Source: Acidimicrobiales bacterium
GTDB lineage: Bacteria > Actinomycetota > Acidimicrobiia > Acidimicrobiales > Acidimicrobilacustridaceae
DNA: 64,000 nucleotides
Reading direction: 5' to 3'
Assembly: GCA_030830565.1 (NCBI GenBank)
Contig: JAURMR010000041.1
Span: 124,001 to 188,000 of the forward strand
A model generated the notes under the pieces. That model was not told the DNA's origin. It made no database searches and was given only the letters and a program-made list of their open reading frames with translations. Shown piece by piece: positions 7,956 through 16,824 of the stretch (within the stretch, counting starts at the first letter, position 1; the number at the start of each line of letters is the position of its first letter). The position numbers and the translations under genes were made by a program.

Positions 7956-9461
7956 TCAGTCGCCTGGTGATTCCTTCGCCCAACCTCGGGAGCGTTCGAT
8001 GGCACGAAGCCACTGAGCGTGATTGGCATCGACGAGTGAGCGGTCGGCAACTGGTTCGACCGTGACGTCAACTGCCCAGTTCTCGGTGATGTCGTCAAGT
8101 GATCCCCAAAAACCTTCGGCAAGTCCTGCGAGGTAGGCGGCACCGAGTGCAGTCGTTTCGGGAACCGTTGGTCGGTGCACCGGAACGCCCAATTGATCTG
8201 CTTGCAGTTGGAGAACCAAATCTGTCGCCGCTCCACCATCAGCCCGAAGGGACTGCAGTTCAAGCCCGCCCGCAGTGGTCATGGCGTCAACAACGTCGCG
8301 AGTTTGCAGTGCGATGGAATCGAGCATGGCGCGCGAGAGATGAGCTGCGGTTGTACCCCGAGTGATTCCAAGAATGGTTCCGCGCGCGTAAGGGTCCCAC
8401 CACGGGCTACCGAGTCCCGTGAATGCGGGAACGACGATGACGCCATCGGAGCTTTCAACCGAAGACGCCAGAGCGGTGACTTCGCTTGAGTTCTCGATGA
8501 GGTGCAGTCCGTCGCGGAGCCACTGCACACCGGAACCGGTGACAAAGATTGCACCTTCATAGGCATACGTGAGTTGCAGCCCACCGGTTGAAGCCGGCAG
8601 GGACCAAGCGATCGTGGTGAGTAAACCTTCGACAGGAGCCGGGCACTGCGTGCCCATATTCATGAGCACAAAACTGCCGGTTCCGTAGGTGTTCTTCGCC
8701 ATCCCCGGTTCAAAGCAGGCCTGGCCAAACAGCGATGCCTGTTGATCGCCGGCGATTCCGCTGATGGGGATACCGGCGCCAAGAGCACACGTTGACGCGG
8801 TTGTCGCAACACGTCCACTGGATGGAACGACACGGGGGAGTACGCCCTGCGGAACGGCGAGTAGGTCGCACAAGTCCTGCGACCATTCGCCAGTGCGGAT
8901 GTCGAACAACATCGTGCGACTTGCATTCGTTGCATCGGTGACGTGAGCGGCACCATCAGTCAGTTTCCAGACCAACCATGAATCAATCGTGCCGATCGCG
9001 ACGGAGTCGTCGGGTGTAATGCCGCCATTGGTGAACAGCCAATTGGCTTTCGATCCCGAAAAATAGGGATCGAGGACGAGTCCGGTCGTGGAGCGAACCT
9101 GGTCGAGCGCGCCATCAGATTCGAGTTGGGCACAAAAGTCGGCAGTTCGTCGGTCCTGCCACACGATGGCTCGGTGAAGGGGGGTACCCGTTGCTCGATC
9201 CCACGCAACGATTGTCTCGCGTTGATCAGTAATGCCGATCGCAACGATGGTCTCCTCGGCGGCGGCGAGTGTGGCCCTTAGTTCGCTAAGGACACCCTGA
9301 ATGGACGCCCAGATCTCATCAGCGTCATGTTCCACCCAGCCGGGTTGCGGAAAGAACTGGTTGAATTCCCGATACGCCGAAGCGACAGGAAGCCCGGCGT
9401 GGTTGAACGCAATCGTTCGAACGCCGGTTGTTCCTGCGTCGATCGCGACCACAACAGTCAT
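7956..9461 (-). CDS. glpK: Glycerol kinase
   Basis: 501 aa, the usual length of FGGY-family glycerol kinases, which make sn-glycerol 3-phosphate from glycerol and ATP. The N-terminal phosphate loop (DAGTTGVRTIAF), the FPQPGWVEHD segment, DQRETIVAWDRATG, the second phosphate loop (YGTGSFVLMNMGT) and the ligand helix GLGSPWWDPYARG are all present. It stands alone, with no glpF or glpD beside it. It is divergent from the acyl-CoA dehydrogenase at 9492, leaving 30 bp for both promoters. Confidence 0.95.
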   Translation of the reverse strand: MTVVVAIDAGTTGVRTIAFNHAGLPVASAYREFNQFFPQPGWVEHDADEIWASIQGVLSELRATLAAAEETIVAIGITDQRETIVAWDRATGTPLHRAIVWQDRRTADFCAQLESDGALDQVRSTTGLVLDPYFSGSKANWLFTNGGITPDDSVAIGTIDSWLVWKLTDGAAHVTDATNASRTMLFDIRTGEWSQDLCDLLAVPQGVLPRVVPSSGRVATTASTCALGAGIPISGIAGDQQASLFGQACFEPGMAKNTYGTGSFVLMNMGTQCPAPVEGLLTTIAWSLPASTGGLQLTYAYEGAIFVTGSGVQWLRDGLHLIENSSEVTALASSVESSDGVIVVPAFTGLGSPWWDPYARGTILGITRGTTAAHLSRAMLDSIALQTRDVVDAMTTAGGLELQSLRADGGAATDLVLQLQADQLGVPVHRPTVPETTALGAAYLAGLAEGFWGSLDDITENWAVDVTVEPVADRSLVDANHAQWLRAIERSRGWAKESPGD

Positions 9462-9491
9462 GAGGTCATCAGTTCAGGGCAGACTGCGGGC

Positions 9492-10727
9492 ATGAGCATT
9501 GATTTCAGTTTGTCACCCGAACTCGAAGAGATCCGCGGAAAGGTCCGCACCTTCATCGCCGAGGTCGTCGCTCCAACCGAAAAGCGACTGGAAGCATCAG
9601 GAGTTGCCGAGACCGATCGGCGCGCGTACGTCGCCGAGTTGATTGAATTGCGCCGCCAAGCTCAAGCGCTCGGGTTGTGGCTTCCTCATATGCCCGTCGA
9701 ATGGGGCGGTATGGGATTAGGTCATGTGCAACTCGCAATGGTGCAGGCTGAGGCGGCGCGAACTCGACTGGGGCCGTGGGTGCTCAATTGTCAGGCTCCC
9801 GACGAAGGCAACATGCACACCTTGTTGCATTGGGGTACTGACGAGCAGAAGGAAAAGTATTTACGACCACTCTGTGAAGGTCGTGTGTGGTCGTGTTTCG
9901 CGATGACCGAACCCGAGGTTGCTGGTTCGGATCCCACGCTGATCCGCACGCATGCCGAGCAGGACGGGGAGGAATGGGTGATTAACGGACATAAGTGGTT
10001 CATCTCAAATGCCCATCGCGCCAGCTTCGCCATCGTTGTCGCCCGGACCGAAGATGATCCCGATCTCCCGCAGGCGGCGAATACCGCGTTCATCGTTGAC
10101 ATTCCTACCGAGGGTTGGAATGAAGTTCGGCAGATCGAGACGATGCACGGCGCCACCGGTCATTCCGAGATCCTCATCGAAGACCTACGCGTTTCAGACG
10201 CAGCGATGCTTGGCGGGCGCGGTCAAGGCCATCGTTTAGGTCAGTACCGACTTGGACCAGCACGTCTCGCACACTGCATGCGTTGGATCGCCCAAGCCGA
10301 AATAGCGCTCGACATGATGGTTGAGCGTTCGCTCGAGCGTTATTCGCATGGTTCGATTCTTGCCGAGAAGCAGGGCATTCAATGGCTCATTGCTGATTCC
10401 GCCATGGAGCTCTACCAATGCAAGCTCATGGTCTTGCACGCGGCCTACAAAATTGATCGCGGCGATGACTTCACTGCCGAAGTGTCAATGGCAAAACATT
10501 TCGTCGCGAACTCGCTGAATCGAATCATCGACCGTTCGATCCAAGTGCATGGGGCTCTCGGATACTCAACTGATACGCCCCTTGCTCACATGTATCAGCA
10601 GGCCCGCTGGGCGCGATTCGCAGACGGTGCGGATGAAATTCATCAGATGCGAATTGCACAACGCACGATTGCAGCGTGGCGTGATCATGGGAGCACCCGT
10701 GCTGCAACGGGAGATTTACCGATTTAA
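9492..10727 (+). CDS. Acyl-CoA dehydrogenase (ACAD10/11-like)
   Basis: 411 aa flavoprotein that oxidises an acyl-CoA to the enoyl-CoA. The flavin-binding regions (CFAMTEPEVAGSDPT and WVINGHKWFISNA) and the C-terminal helical bundle are intact. The end reads VHGALGYSTDTPLAHMYQ then FADGADEIHQ, where the acidic residue in DGxDE is the likely base, as in ACAD10/11-type enzymes; the acyl chain cannot be inferred. The ATG at 9492 is chosen because homology starts there; the frame extends upstream only as antisense of glpK. Confidence 0.9.
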   Translation: MSIDFSLSPELEEIRGKVRTFIAEVVAPTEKRLEASGVAETDRRAYVAELIELRRQAQALGLWLPHMPVEWGGMGLGHVQLAMVQAEAARTRLGPWVLNCQAPDEGNMHTLLHWGTDEQKEKYLRPLCEGRVWSCFAMTEPEVAGSDPTLIRTHAEQDGEEWVINGHKWFISNAHRASFAIVVARTEDDPDLPQAANTAFIVDIPTEGWNEVRQIETMHGATGHSEILIEDLRVSDAAMLGGRGQGHRLGQYRLGPARLAHCMRWIAQAEIALDMMVERSLERYSHGSILAEKQGIQWLIADSAMELYQCKLMVLHAAYKIDRGDDFTAEVSMAKHFVANSLNRIIDRSIQVHGALGYSTDTPLAHMYQQARWARFADGADEIHQMRIAQRTIAAWRDHGSTRAATGDLPI

Positions 10728-10749
10728 TCGTCCCGATCTTGTGAATTGA

Positions 10750-10902
10750 TTACGGGTTCGACGCGACTGTTGTCGTTGTTTGTTCGCGGTTGATTGGCTG
10801 CGGTTGATCCTCTGTTGGAATGCCGCATGCGGCCGCTATGGCGGCCACGGTTACTGCTGCAATCACGGGAGCAAGGACTCGGAGAAGAGGTTTGCTGCTC
10901 AT
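10750..10902 (-). CDS. Short lipoprotein, probable truncated LpqB/GerMN-type protein (50 aa)
   Basis: The ATG overlaps the histidine kinase stop (ATGA), so the gene is translationally coupled to it. It encodes 50 residues: a lipoprotein signal peptide with a basic start, a hydrophobic core (LAPVIAAVTVAAIAAAC) and lipobox Cys26, followed by CGIPTEDQPQPINREQ. A CG(I/V)PT... start after the lipobox is typical of LpqB/GerMN lipoproteins, which follow MtrA-MtrB in actinobacteria and are normally several hundred residues long. Here the frame ends after a Thr run (TTTT), 22 nt from the convergent acyl-CoA dehydrogenase gene. It is either a 3'-deleted remnant or a naturally short lipoprotein. Confidence 0.7.
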   Translation of the reverse strand: MSSKPLLRVLAPVIAAVTVAAIAAACGIPTEDQPQPINREQTTTTVASNP

Positions 10903-12377
10903 TGGGCCTCCACTTCATCCTCGTCTAGTTCCGGCGGATCAACGAGGGGCAGTTCGACAACAAATCGAGCGCCGTGTTCTCCGTCGCGTCGATCTTCGAC
11001 CCACACTCGACCGCCGTGCAATCGGATGTGTTCATCGACAAGGGCCAAGCCAAGGCCTACGCCCGTGTCGTTCGAACGGTTGCCACCTTCACTGCCGCGA
11101 GAGAATCGATCGAAGACGATGTCGCGTTCATCCTCGGGAACACCATTGCCCTCGTCTTCGACACTGATCTGCACCATGTCGCCGACGCGTTCAATTGTGG
11201 CTGAGGTTGCCCCACCTGCGTAGCGGTGGGCGTTGTCGAGAAGGTTGGCAATAACTCTGCCGAAGCGACGCTTATCGACACGGACAATGAGCTCGTCGGT
11301 ATCGAAATCGTGAACAACGGGCACGCCTCCTCCTCCGAGGATGCTGACCGACTGGTACACGAGCTCCACCACAAGTACTTCTTCAAGATGCAGCGTGATG
11401 GCCCCAACGTCGAAGCGAGAAATCTCAAGGAGATCTTCAACGAGTTGTTGCAATCGATCGATGTCAGCAGAGAGCAGGACAAGCGCGGTACGTGCGCGTT
11501 CGGGTAAATCGTCTCTCGTGTTTTCGAGTACTTCGATTGAGGCTGCAAGCGTCATCAGGGGCGAACGCAACTCATGACTGACTTCGGACGCGAAACGCGC
11601 ATCTCGCTCGATTCGATCCTCAAGCGCCTGGGCCATTTCGTTGAACGGTTTCGAGATGAGATCAAGGTCAGCGTCGACGCCCTCGGGTAACCGGGTGTCG
11701 AGGCGACCGCCCGCAATTGCCCCTGCAGCGGTGCCGACATCAAGCAGCGGGGCGAAGACCCGGCGACTGGCCCAATAGCCAATAAGGGCGCCGGCGACTG
11801 TGGTGAGTGCTGAAGAGATCAAGAGTGTCCACGCCAGCCCATTAAGGGTGTGCTGAAGATCGGCGAGAGGGACGCTTTCGTAATACTGCGCATCGAGTCC
11901 GGAGACAGGAACGCCGACAAGAAGCTGTGTCGATCCGTTGATCCCTGTTCGCATTCGTGCAGCTTGGCCACTATCGACCATGTCACTGAGCGAGGTGGGG
12001 ATCGCCTGTTGTGTAAACGCAGAGGTATCTGTCGCATACCAGCGACCATTGTTGGAAAGAACGGCGTTTGCATCGTTGGGATGCGAGAGCCCATTCAGAT
12101 CTCGGGCCACCATCACAGGACTGGTGGCATAGGGGAGCTCGGCCGAAAGTCGGTCGGCATTGGCGAATGCCCGAGAGACCGACGAGTCCTGTCGCTGATC
12201 GATCAGGTTTTGGCGGGTGAGTCCAAAGGTGATGAACGCCAGAACCGCAGAGAGGACCGCTGCGCCAAGAGCGAATGTGAGCGTGAGTCGAGTACGAAGT
12301 CCGAAACGCCGACGGACGGGGGCAATGATCCGAGCCCGACGTCGGCGCCGTGTTCGGGTTGTGATGGGTTTCGTCAC
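10899..12377 (-). CDS. Sensor histidine kinase (MtrB-like)
   Basis: 492 aa. An Arg-rich N terminus is followed by a first membrane segment (LTFALGAAVLSAVLAFITFGL), an extracytoplasmic sensor of about 130 residues, a second segment (LLISSALTTVAGALIGYWAS) and a HAMP domain. Then come the HisKA box with the phospho-acceptor His in SEVSHELRSPL, the N box (ANLLDNAHRYAGG), G1 (DEGNGVPEDE), F (FDRFSRG) and G2 (GVGLGLAL). The tail is acidic. It is coupled to the response regulator upstream (GTGA) and to a lipoprotein downstream, the MtrA-MtrB-LpqB order. MtrB-like is inferred from that order. Confidence 0.9.
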   Translation of the reverse strand: MTKPITTRTRRRRRARIIAPVRRRFGLRTRLTLTFALGAAVLSAVLAFITFGLTRQNLIDQRQDSSVSRAFANADRLSAELPYATSPVMVARDLNGLSHPNDANAVLSNNGRWYATDTSAFTQQAIPTSLSDMVDSGQAARMRTGINGSTQLLVGVPVSGLDAQYYESVPLADLQHTLNGLAWTLLISSALTTVAGALIGYWASRRVFAPLLDVGTAAGAIAGGRLDTRLPEGVDADLDLISKPFNEMAQALEDRIERDARFASEVSHELRSPLMTLAASIEVLENTRDDLPERARTALVLLSADIDRLQQLVEDLLEISRFDVGAITLHLEEVLVVELVYQSVSILGGGGVPVVHDFDTDELIVRVDKRRFGRVIANLLDNAHRYAGGATSATIERVGDMVQISVEDEGNGVPEDERDIVFDRFSRGSEGGNRSNDTGVGLGLALVDEHIRLHGGRVWVEDRRDGEHGARFVVELPLVDPPELDEDEVEAQ

Positions 12378-13054
12378 TGCTGGAGCTTGTAGCCGAGGCC
12401 GCGAATCGTCATGACGTGGCGCGGATTGGCAGGATCAACTTCGACCTTCATGCGCAAACGACGCACGTGCACATCAACGAGACGTCCATCGCCGAAGTAG
12501 CCGTATCCCCAAACGCGTTCGAGAAGGACTTCACGGCTGAAAACTCGGCCTGGCGCCGACGCAAGTTCGACTAGCAGTCGGAATTCGGTCTTTGTGAGAT
12601 GTACCTCGGCGTTGTCGCGAAGCACGATGCCTTCATCGGGAATGATCTCAAGATCGCCAAACCGAAGATGGGTCGGAGCGAGGTCGATAGTTCTCGCCCG
12701 ACGGAGGAGGGCACGAATTCGAGCAGAGAGTTCTTTGGGCGCGAATGGTTTCGTGAGGTAATCGTCGGCGCCTGCTTCGAGGCCAGCAACAACATCGTGG
12801 GTATCTGCACGAGCGGTAACCATGACAATCGGGACATCGCTGACTCGGCGAATAGATCGGCAAACGTCGAAGCCATCGATGCCGGGAAGCATGATGTCGA
12901 TCAGGACAACATCACTCGGTTGACGGGTGAACGCTTGGAGCGCTTCTTCGCCCGTGTCTGCTTCTTCGACGTCCCAGCCCTCGTCCTCAAGCGCGAGGCG
13001 GACGGCGGTGCGGATTCGTTCGTCGTCCTCAACAGTAAGGATGCGGGTTCCCAT
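12374..13054 (-). CDS. OmpR/PhoB-type response regulator (MtrA-like)
   Basis: 226 aa. The receiver domain has the acidic pocket (Glu9, Asp10, Asp11), phospho-acceptor Asp53 (LIDIMLPGIDGF), Thr80 and Lys102 (YLTKPF). The C-terminal winged helix (residues 130-226) ends in VDVHVRRLRMKVE and TIRGLGYKL, typical of the OmpR/PhoB class. It should be phosphorylated by the coupled histidine kinase and bind DNA. The layout matches MtrA, which controls cell-wall and division genes in other actinobacteria; no binding site was looked for here. Confidence 0.92.
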   Translation of the reverse strand: MGTRILTVEDDERIRTAVRLALEDEGWDVEEADTGEEALQAFTRQPSDVVLIDIMLPGIDGFDVCRSIRRVSDVPIVMVTARADTHDVVAGLEAGADDYLTKPFAPKELSARIRALLRRARTIDLAPTHLRFGDLEIIPDEGIVLRDNAEVHLTKTEFRLLVELASAPGRVFSREVLLERVWGYGYFGDGRLVDVHVRRLRMKVEVDPANPRHVMTIRGLGYKLQQ

Positions 13055-13062
13055 AACTCACC

Positions 13063-13068
13063 ATTGTC
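13063..13068 (-). promoter_or_regulatory. -10-like box of the response regulator gene
   Basis: On the minus strand GACAAT lies 8 nt before the ATG of the response regulator. It would give a leaderless or near-leaderless transcript for the regulator-kinase-lipoprotein operon. Confidence 0.35.
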
Positions 13069-13122
13069 ACCGATGAGCGACCGCTGCGTCAGATTCTTCG
13101 GCCGAACCCCAAAGAGGGGAGG

Positions 13123-13920
13123 TCAAGCATTGGCGGCGTCGGCCGCGACGAGCAGTTCGCGGAGTGCATCAAACAGTGCCGGTGGTGCAGCAAGGCAGAA
13201 CTCGAATTCGGCTGCTCCGCCATAGAGATTGCCAACACGTGCACCAGCTTCGGTTGCAATGAGTGCACCGGCTGCGTGGTCCCAGGGCTGGAGGCCTCGT
13301 TCGTAATAGGCATCGACGCGTCCGCATGCGACGGAGCACAGGTCAACCGACGCGGCACCCATTCGGCGGATATCGCGGACCGAACTGATGATCTTTCCAA
13401 GTACGGCTGCCTGTCGGCGGCGACGATCGGGCTCATAGGAAAAACCTGTTGCGACAAGTGCATGAGAGAGGTTGGTCTCAGTCGATGCGCTGATTGCTTG
13501 ACCGTTACGGAATGCCCCTTGGCTCCGAATCGCGGTGAAGACGTCGCCATGCAAAGGATCGTGTACGACGCCAAGAGCAATTTCTCCGTCGATCTCCGCA
13601 GCAATCGAGATTGCGAATCCGGGGTGGCCATAGAGGTAGTTCGTCGTTCCATCGATTGGATCAACAATCCATCGCACACCGGTTGTGCCGGATCTGTCTG
13701 TTCCTTCTTCACCAAGGACTGCATCATTCGGCCGCTCGGCTGCGAGTCGACCGAGGATCAGTGCCTCTGACGCTTTGTCCATTTCGGTCACCATGTCGGT
13801 GCCCGTGGTTTTCGTGTCAACCATGGTGCGGGCTCGAGAAAGTCCGTCAACGATCAGGGCCGCTGCATCCGCAGCTGTTGATGTTGCGAGTTCGAGCAGC
13901 GCGGCTGGATCGTGGCTCAT
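13123..13920 (-). CDS. Inositol monophosphatase family protein
   Basis: 265 aa. Metal-dependent phosphatase of the inositol monophosphatase/histidinol phosphatase/CysQ superfamily. The signatures are complete: GEEGTDRSG, WIVDPIDGTTNYLYG and, near the C terminus, QPWDHAAGALIATEAG, which supply the Mg ligands. The substrate could be inositol 1-phosphate, which would fit the phosphatidylinositol mannoside chemistry suggested by the PimB-like gene, but relatives also act on histidinol phosphate or PAP. Its start overlaps the stop of the upstream membrane protein by 1 nt (TAATG). Confidence 0.9.
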   Translation of the reverse strand: MSHDPAALLELATSTAADAAALIVDGLSRARTMVDTKTTGTDMVTEMDKASEALILGRLAAERPNDAVLGEEGTDRSGTTGVRWIVDPIDGTTNYLYGHPGFAISIAAEIDGEIALGVVHDPLHGDVFTAIRSQGAFRNGQAISASTETNLSHALVATGFSYEPDRRRRQAAVLGKIISSVRDIRRMGAASVDLCSVACGRVDAYYERGLQPWDHAAGALIATEAGARVGNLYGGAAEFEFCLAAPPALFDALRELLVAADAANA

Positions 13921-14255
13921 TACCGAACGCGCGGAACGTTGCGAGTTGCAGCGGTGGACTTCGCTGCGGCAGCGGCTGCTTCATCACGGGCGCGGATGGT
14001 GTTCCACTCGCCCATAGCCCGAAGTGTGAGAACGACAACAACGGCGGTACCGAGCGCAGCGACAACTGCACCGATAAGCGCCCCGAGGCCGGCCCAAAAC
14101 GATGAGTCACCAGAGACCTGAAGGTCGACAAAGGCGAAGCCGATGAATCCGCCAGCCGTTCCACCGATGAGGATGGCGACGAAGGCAAGGACACGTGCAC
14201 CGACCGATGGCAGCGCAGACGAAGCCGATGATGTGGAGGGGTTTGATGGAGACAT
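13920..14255 (-). CDS. Small membrane protein with two predicted helices
   Basis: 111 aa from the ATG at 14255 (MSPSNPS). A Ser-rich N terminus is followed by two hydrophobic segments (VLAFVAILIGGTAGGFIGFA and AGLGALIGAVVAALGTAVVVV), then a charged, Ala-rich cytoplasmic helix and a basic end. The family is unknown. An in-frame ATG 9 nt upstream is possible, but the -10-like TACGAT placed 7 nt before 14255 favours this start. It is divergent from the mannosyltransferase at 14329 and coupled to the phosphatase downstream. Confidence 0.7.
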   Translation of the reverse strand: MSPSNPSTSSASSALPSVGARVLAFVAILIGGTAGGFIGFAFVDLQVSGDSSFWAGLGALIGAVVAALGTAVVVVLTLRAMGEWNTIRARDEAAAAAAKSTAATRNVPRVR

Positions 14256-14262
14256 CGGTCCC

Positions 14263-14268
14263 ATCGTA
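14263..14268 (-). promoter_or_regulatory. -10-like box of the membrane-protein/phosphatase operon
   Basis: TACGAT on the minus strand, 7 nt before the ATG at 14255. Together with the box at 14316 it forms a divergent promoter region of 73 bp. Confidence 0.5.
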
Positions 14269-14315
14269 CGGGTCTCAGCCCGCCCACTGCGCACCGGGGG
14301 AGCGCTCCGTGCTCC

Positions 14316-14321
14316 TACAGT
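14316..14321 (+). promoter_or_regulatory. -10-like box of the mannosyltransferase gene (leaderless)
   Basis: TACAGT ends 7 nt before the GTG start at 14329, which carries no Shine-Dalgarno sequence. Confidence 0.5.
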
Positions 14322-14328
14322 TGAGTTC

Positions 14329-15069
14329 GTGAAGCCGCTCGTCATCCTGCCGACCTACAACGAAGCCGAGAATATTCTCGAGGTCCTCGAGCGAATTGCG
14401 CAGGCACTGCCACAGGCCGATGTTCTTGTCGTTGACGATGGAAGTCCAGATGGAACCGCTGATCTCGCCGAAGGTTGGGGTGCGGACAACGGCGGCCACG
14501 TGTCAATCCTCCGCCGGGGAGCGAAAGCCGGCTTGGGTTCGGCGTATCGCGCTGGTTTCGCCTACGGCCTCGCAAATGGCTACGACGCATTGATCGAAAT
14601 GGATTCCGATCTTCAACATGACCCCGCTGCGCTTCCTTCGCTGGTGAATGCAGTCGAATCGGGTGCCGATCTCGCGATCGGCTCTCGCTATGTCCCGGGG
14701 GGCCACATTCCTGACTGGCCCCGTCATCGCGAATGGCTGTCACGGGGCGGCAACCGATATGCAGCGATCGTGCTTCGACTGCAGGTTCGCGATGCCACCG
14801 CCGGCTTCCGTTGCTACGCCGCTCCGATGCTGTCGCGTATCCCGCTCGACCTCGTGACTGCTGATGGTTACGGGTTTCAAATCGAAATGGCGTACAACAT
14901 CGCCCGACGCGACGGTCGCATCGTGGAAGTCCCCATCACGTTTAACGATCGTGAACGTGGGACATCCAAGATGTCTTCGCGAATTGTTTTCGAAGCGCTT
15001 CTTCTTGTGACCTGGTGGGCGGTTCGCGATCGCATTTTCCGCCGCCCGCTCCCACCGGACGTGTCGTAG
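14329..15069 (+). CDS. Polyprenol monophosphomannose synthase (DPM1/Ppm1-like GT2)
   Basis: 246 aa GT2 glycosyltransferase. The N terminus VILPTYNEAENI, the VVDDGSPDGTADLAE segment, the metal-binding DxD in EMDSDLQHDP, GSRYVPGG and the C-terminal ITFNDRERGTSKMS are the hallmark sequence of dolichol or polyprenol phosphate mannose synthases. It should move mannose from GDP-mannose to polyprenyl phosphate at the cytoplasmic membrane face, making the donor for extracytoplasmic mannosylation. No membrane anchor is present. The GTG start is set by homology. NUDIX and dinB follow closely. Confidence 0.9.
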   Translation: MKPLVILPTYNEAENILEVLERIAQALPQADVLVVDDGSPDGTADLAEGWGADNGGHVSILRRGAKAGLGSAYRAGFAYGLANGYDALIEMDSDLQHDPAALPSLVNAVESGADLAIGSRYVPGGHIPDWPRHREWLSRGGNRYAAIVLRLQVRDATAGFRCYAAPMLSRIPLDLVTADGYGFQIEMAYNIARRDGRIVEVPITFNDRERGTSKMSSRIVFEALLLVTWWAVRDRIFRRPLPPDVS

Positions 15070-15072
15070 GCG

Positions 15073-15558
15073 ATGCGCGACTGGCTCGTCGGCGGTGCGG
15101 TGATTGAGGGACCGTCGGGTCTCTTGCTGGTGCGTAATCGCCGCCGTGACGGAACGTTTGATTGGAGTCCTCCGGGTGGCGTCATCGATGCCGGCGAATC
15201 AGTTGTCGACGGAATCGCTCGTGAAGTCGTTGAGGAAACTGGACTCGTTGTTACCAAGTGGGCCGGAAAGATTTACGAAATAGAAGCGAATGCTCCCGAA
15301 ATGGGATGGACGCTTCGGGTCGAAGCGTGGCTGGCTGAATCATGGGAAGGCGAACTTCGATTCGATGATCCCGACGGGATCGTTGAAACCGCAGCGTGGG
15401 TTGAGCCCGAACACTGCGGGAGCCATCTCAATGACGGTGCACCTTGGGTGGCTGAACCCGTTCTCGAATGGTTGATGCATCGCTGGGTTGATCCGCGTGC
15501 GTTTGCCTACAACATTGAAGGATCTGACCGATCTTCGTTGGTGGTTACGCGCGTGTGA
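15073..15558 (+). CDS. NUDIX hydrolase
   Basis: 161 aa. The Nudix box is intact (GGVIDAGESVVDGIAREVVE then ETG), with the catalytic Glu residues in REVVEETG, so the protein should cleave nucleoside diphosphates linked to another group. The N-terminal strand VGGAVIEGPSGLLLV and the SPPGG turn fit the fold. Substrate unknown. It starts 3 nt after the mannosyltransferase stop and overlaps dinB (GTGA), so the three genes are likely one transcript. Confidence 0.9.
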   Translation: MRDWLVGGAVIEGPSGLLLVRNRRRDGTFDWSPPGGVIDAGESVVDGIAREVVEETGLVVTKWAGKIYEIEANAPEMGWTLRVEAWLAESWEGELRFDDPDGIVETAAWVEPEHCGSHLNDGAPWVAEPVLEWLMHRWVDPRAFAYNIEGSDRSSLVVTRV

Positions 15559-16820
15559 ACAAGTCACGCGACATCGCAAACATTCTCCACGTCGACATGG
15601 ATGCGTTCTTCGTATCGGTTGAATTACTTGATCAGCCCGAACTGCGCGGAAAGCCGGTCGTTGTTGGCGGTGACGGACAACGGGGAGTCGTGGCAGCTGC
15701 GTCCTATGAAGCACGAGCGTTCGGCGTTTACTCGGCAATGTCAGGGGCCCAGGCGCGTCGATTGTGCCCACACGCGATATTTCTGAGCGGAAGGTTTCAT
15801 CGCTATTCCGAAGTCAGTGCAAATGTGATGGCGATTTTTCGAGACGTCACGCCGCTCGTTGAACCCCTTTCACTCGATGAAGCTTTTCTCGATGTGAGTG
15901 GTGCTCAGCGTTTACTCGGTGACGCGCCGTTAATCGCCGCCTCGATCCGTCAGCGTGTATTTGAAGAGCAAGGACTTACGTGTTCGGTAGGAGTGGCAAG
16001 CACAAAGTTTGTTGCGAAACTCGCAACTGAAGCGGCGAAGCCCAAGGCTTCAAAAAATGGCCCGCAGTTTGGTAGCGGCGTCTTTGTTGTTGAGCCTGAA
16101 GAGACGTTGGACTTTCTTCGTCCTTTGCCAGTTGAAGCCTTATGGGGTGTAGGTCCAGCCACGCTGGCCAAGCTTCATCGGATCGGTGTCATGACGATCG
16201 CTGATCTCGCAGATTTGCCAGAAGAGAACATCGTTGCAGCTTTGGGTCGCTCCCATGGCCGGCATTTACATGCGCTTGCGAATGGTCGCGATGAACGTTC
16301 GGTCGAGCCTGAACGAGCCATGAAATCAATCGGTCACGAAGAAACTTTTTCTCGTGACCATCACTTGCGTTCGACGTTGGATCGTGAGCTCGTTCAGTTT
16401 GCCGACGCAGTCGCCTCACGGTTGCGTTCACAAGGGTTGGTAGGTCGGACTATCCAACTCAAGGTTCGATTCGGGGATTTCACGACGGTCACCCGGTCAA
16501 CCACATTGGCCGTCTCCGTGGACGATTCGCGTTCACTGCTTGAGGCTGGTCGGGGGCTGCTCGATCTCATCGATCCCTCTCAGGGAGTTCGACTTCTCGG
16601 CCTTTCGGTGAGCGGGTTGAGTTCTGATTCCTCACGTCAGCTCACATTCGATGAAGCGATGTCTGGTCCAGGCTGGCAGGAAACCGACCGCACAATTGAC
16701 GAAATCCGAGCACGATTCGGCGAAACGGCGATCGGGCCTGCGGCTGCGGCAGGTCCCGATGGCCTCCGCCTGAAACGCAGAGGGGCACAGCAATGGGGTC
16801 CAAATGCAGAGAAGGAGTAG
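15555..16820 (+). CDS. dinB: DNA polymerase IV
   Basis: 421 aa Y-family translesion polymerase. The catalytic motifs are clear: ILHVDMDAFFVSVE, SLDEAFLDVSG (catalytic Asp-Glu), GVASTKFVAKLA and the helix-hairpin-helix region LWGVGPATLAKLHRIGV. The little-finger domain follows, with a possible clamp-binding QLTF sequence near residue 360. It bypasses damaged template bases. It starts with GTG overlapping the NUDIX stop. A strong AAGGAG at its 3' end probably serves the small ORF that follows. Confidence 0.94.
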   Translation: MNKSRDIANILHVDMDAFFVSVELLDQPELRGKPVVVGGDGQRGVVAAASYEARAFGVYSAMSGAQARRLCPHAIFLSGRFHRYSEVSANVMAIFRDVTPLVEPLSLDEAFLDVSGAQRLLGDAPLIAASIRQRVFEEQGLTCSVGVASTKFVAKLATEAAKPKASKNGPQFGSGVFVVEPEETLDFLRPLPVEALWGVGPATLAKLHRIGVMTIADLADLPEENIVAALGRSHGRHLHALANGRDERSVEPERAMKSIGHEETFSRDHHLRSTLDRELVQFADAVASRLRSQGLVGRTIQLKVRFGDFTTVTRSTTLAVSVDDSRSLLEAGRGLLDLIDPSQGVRLLGLSVSGLSSDSSRQLTFDEAMSGPGWQETDRTIDEIRARFGETAIGPAAAAGPDGLRLKRRGAQQWGPNAEKE

Positions 16821-16824
16821 GCAC

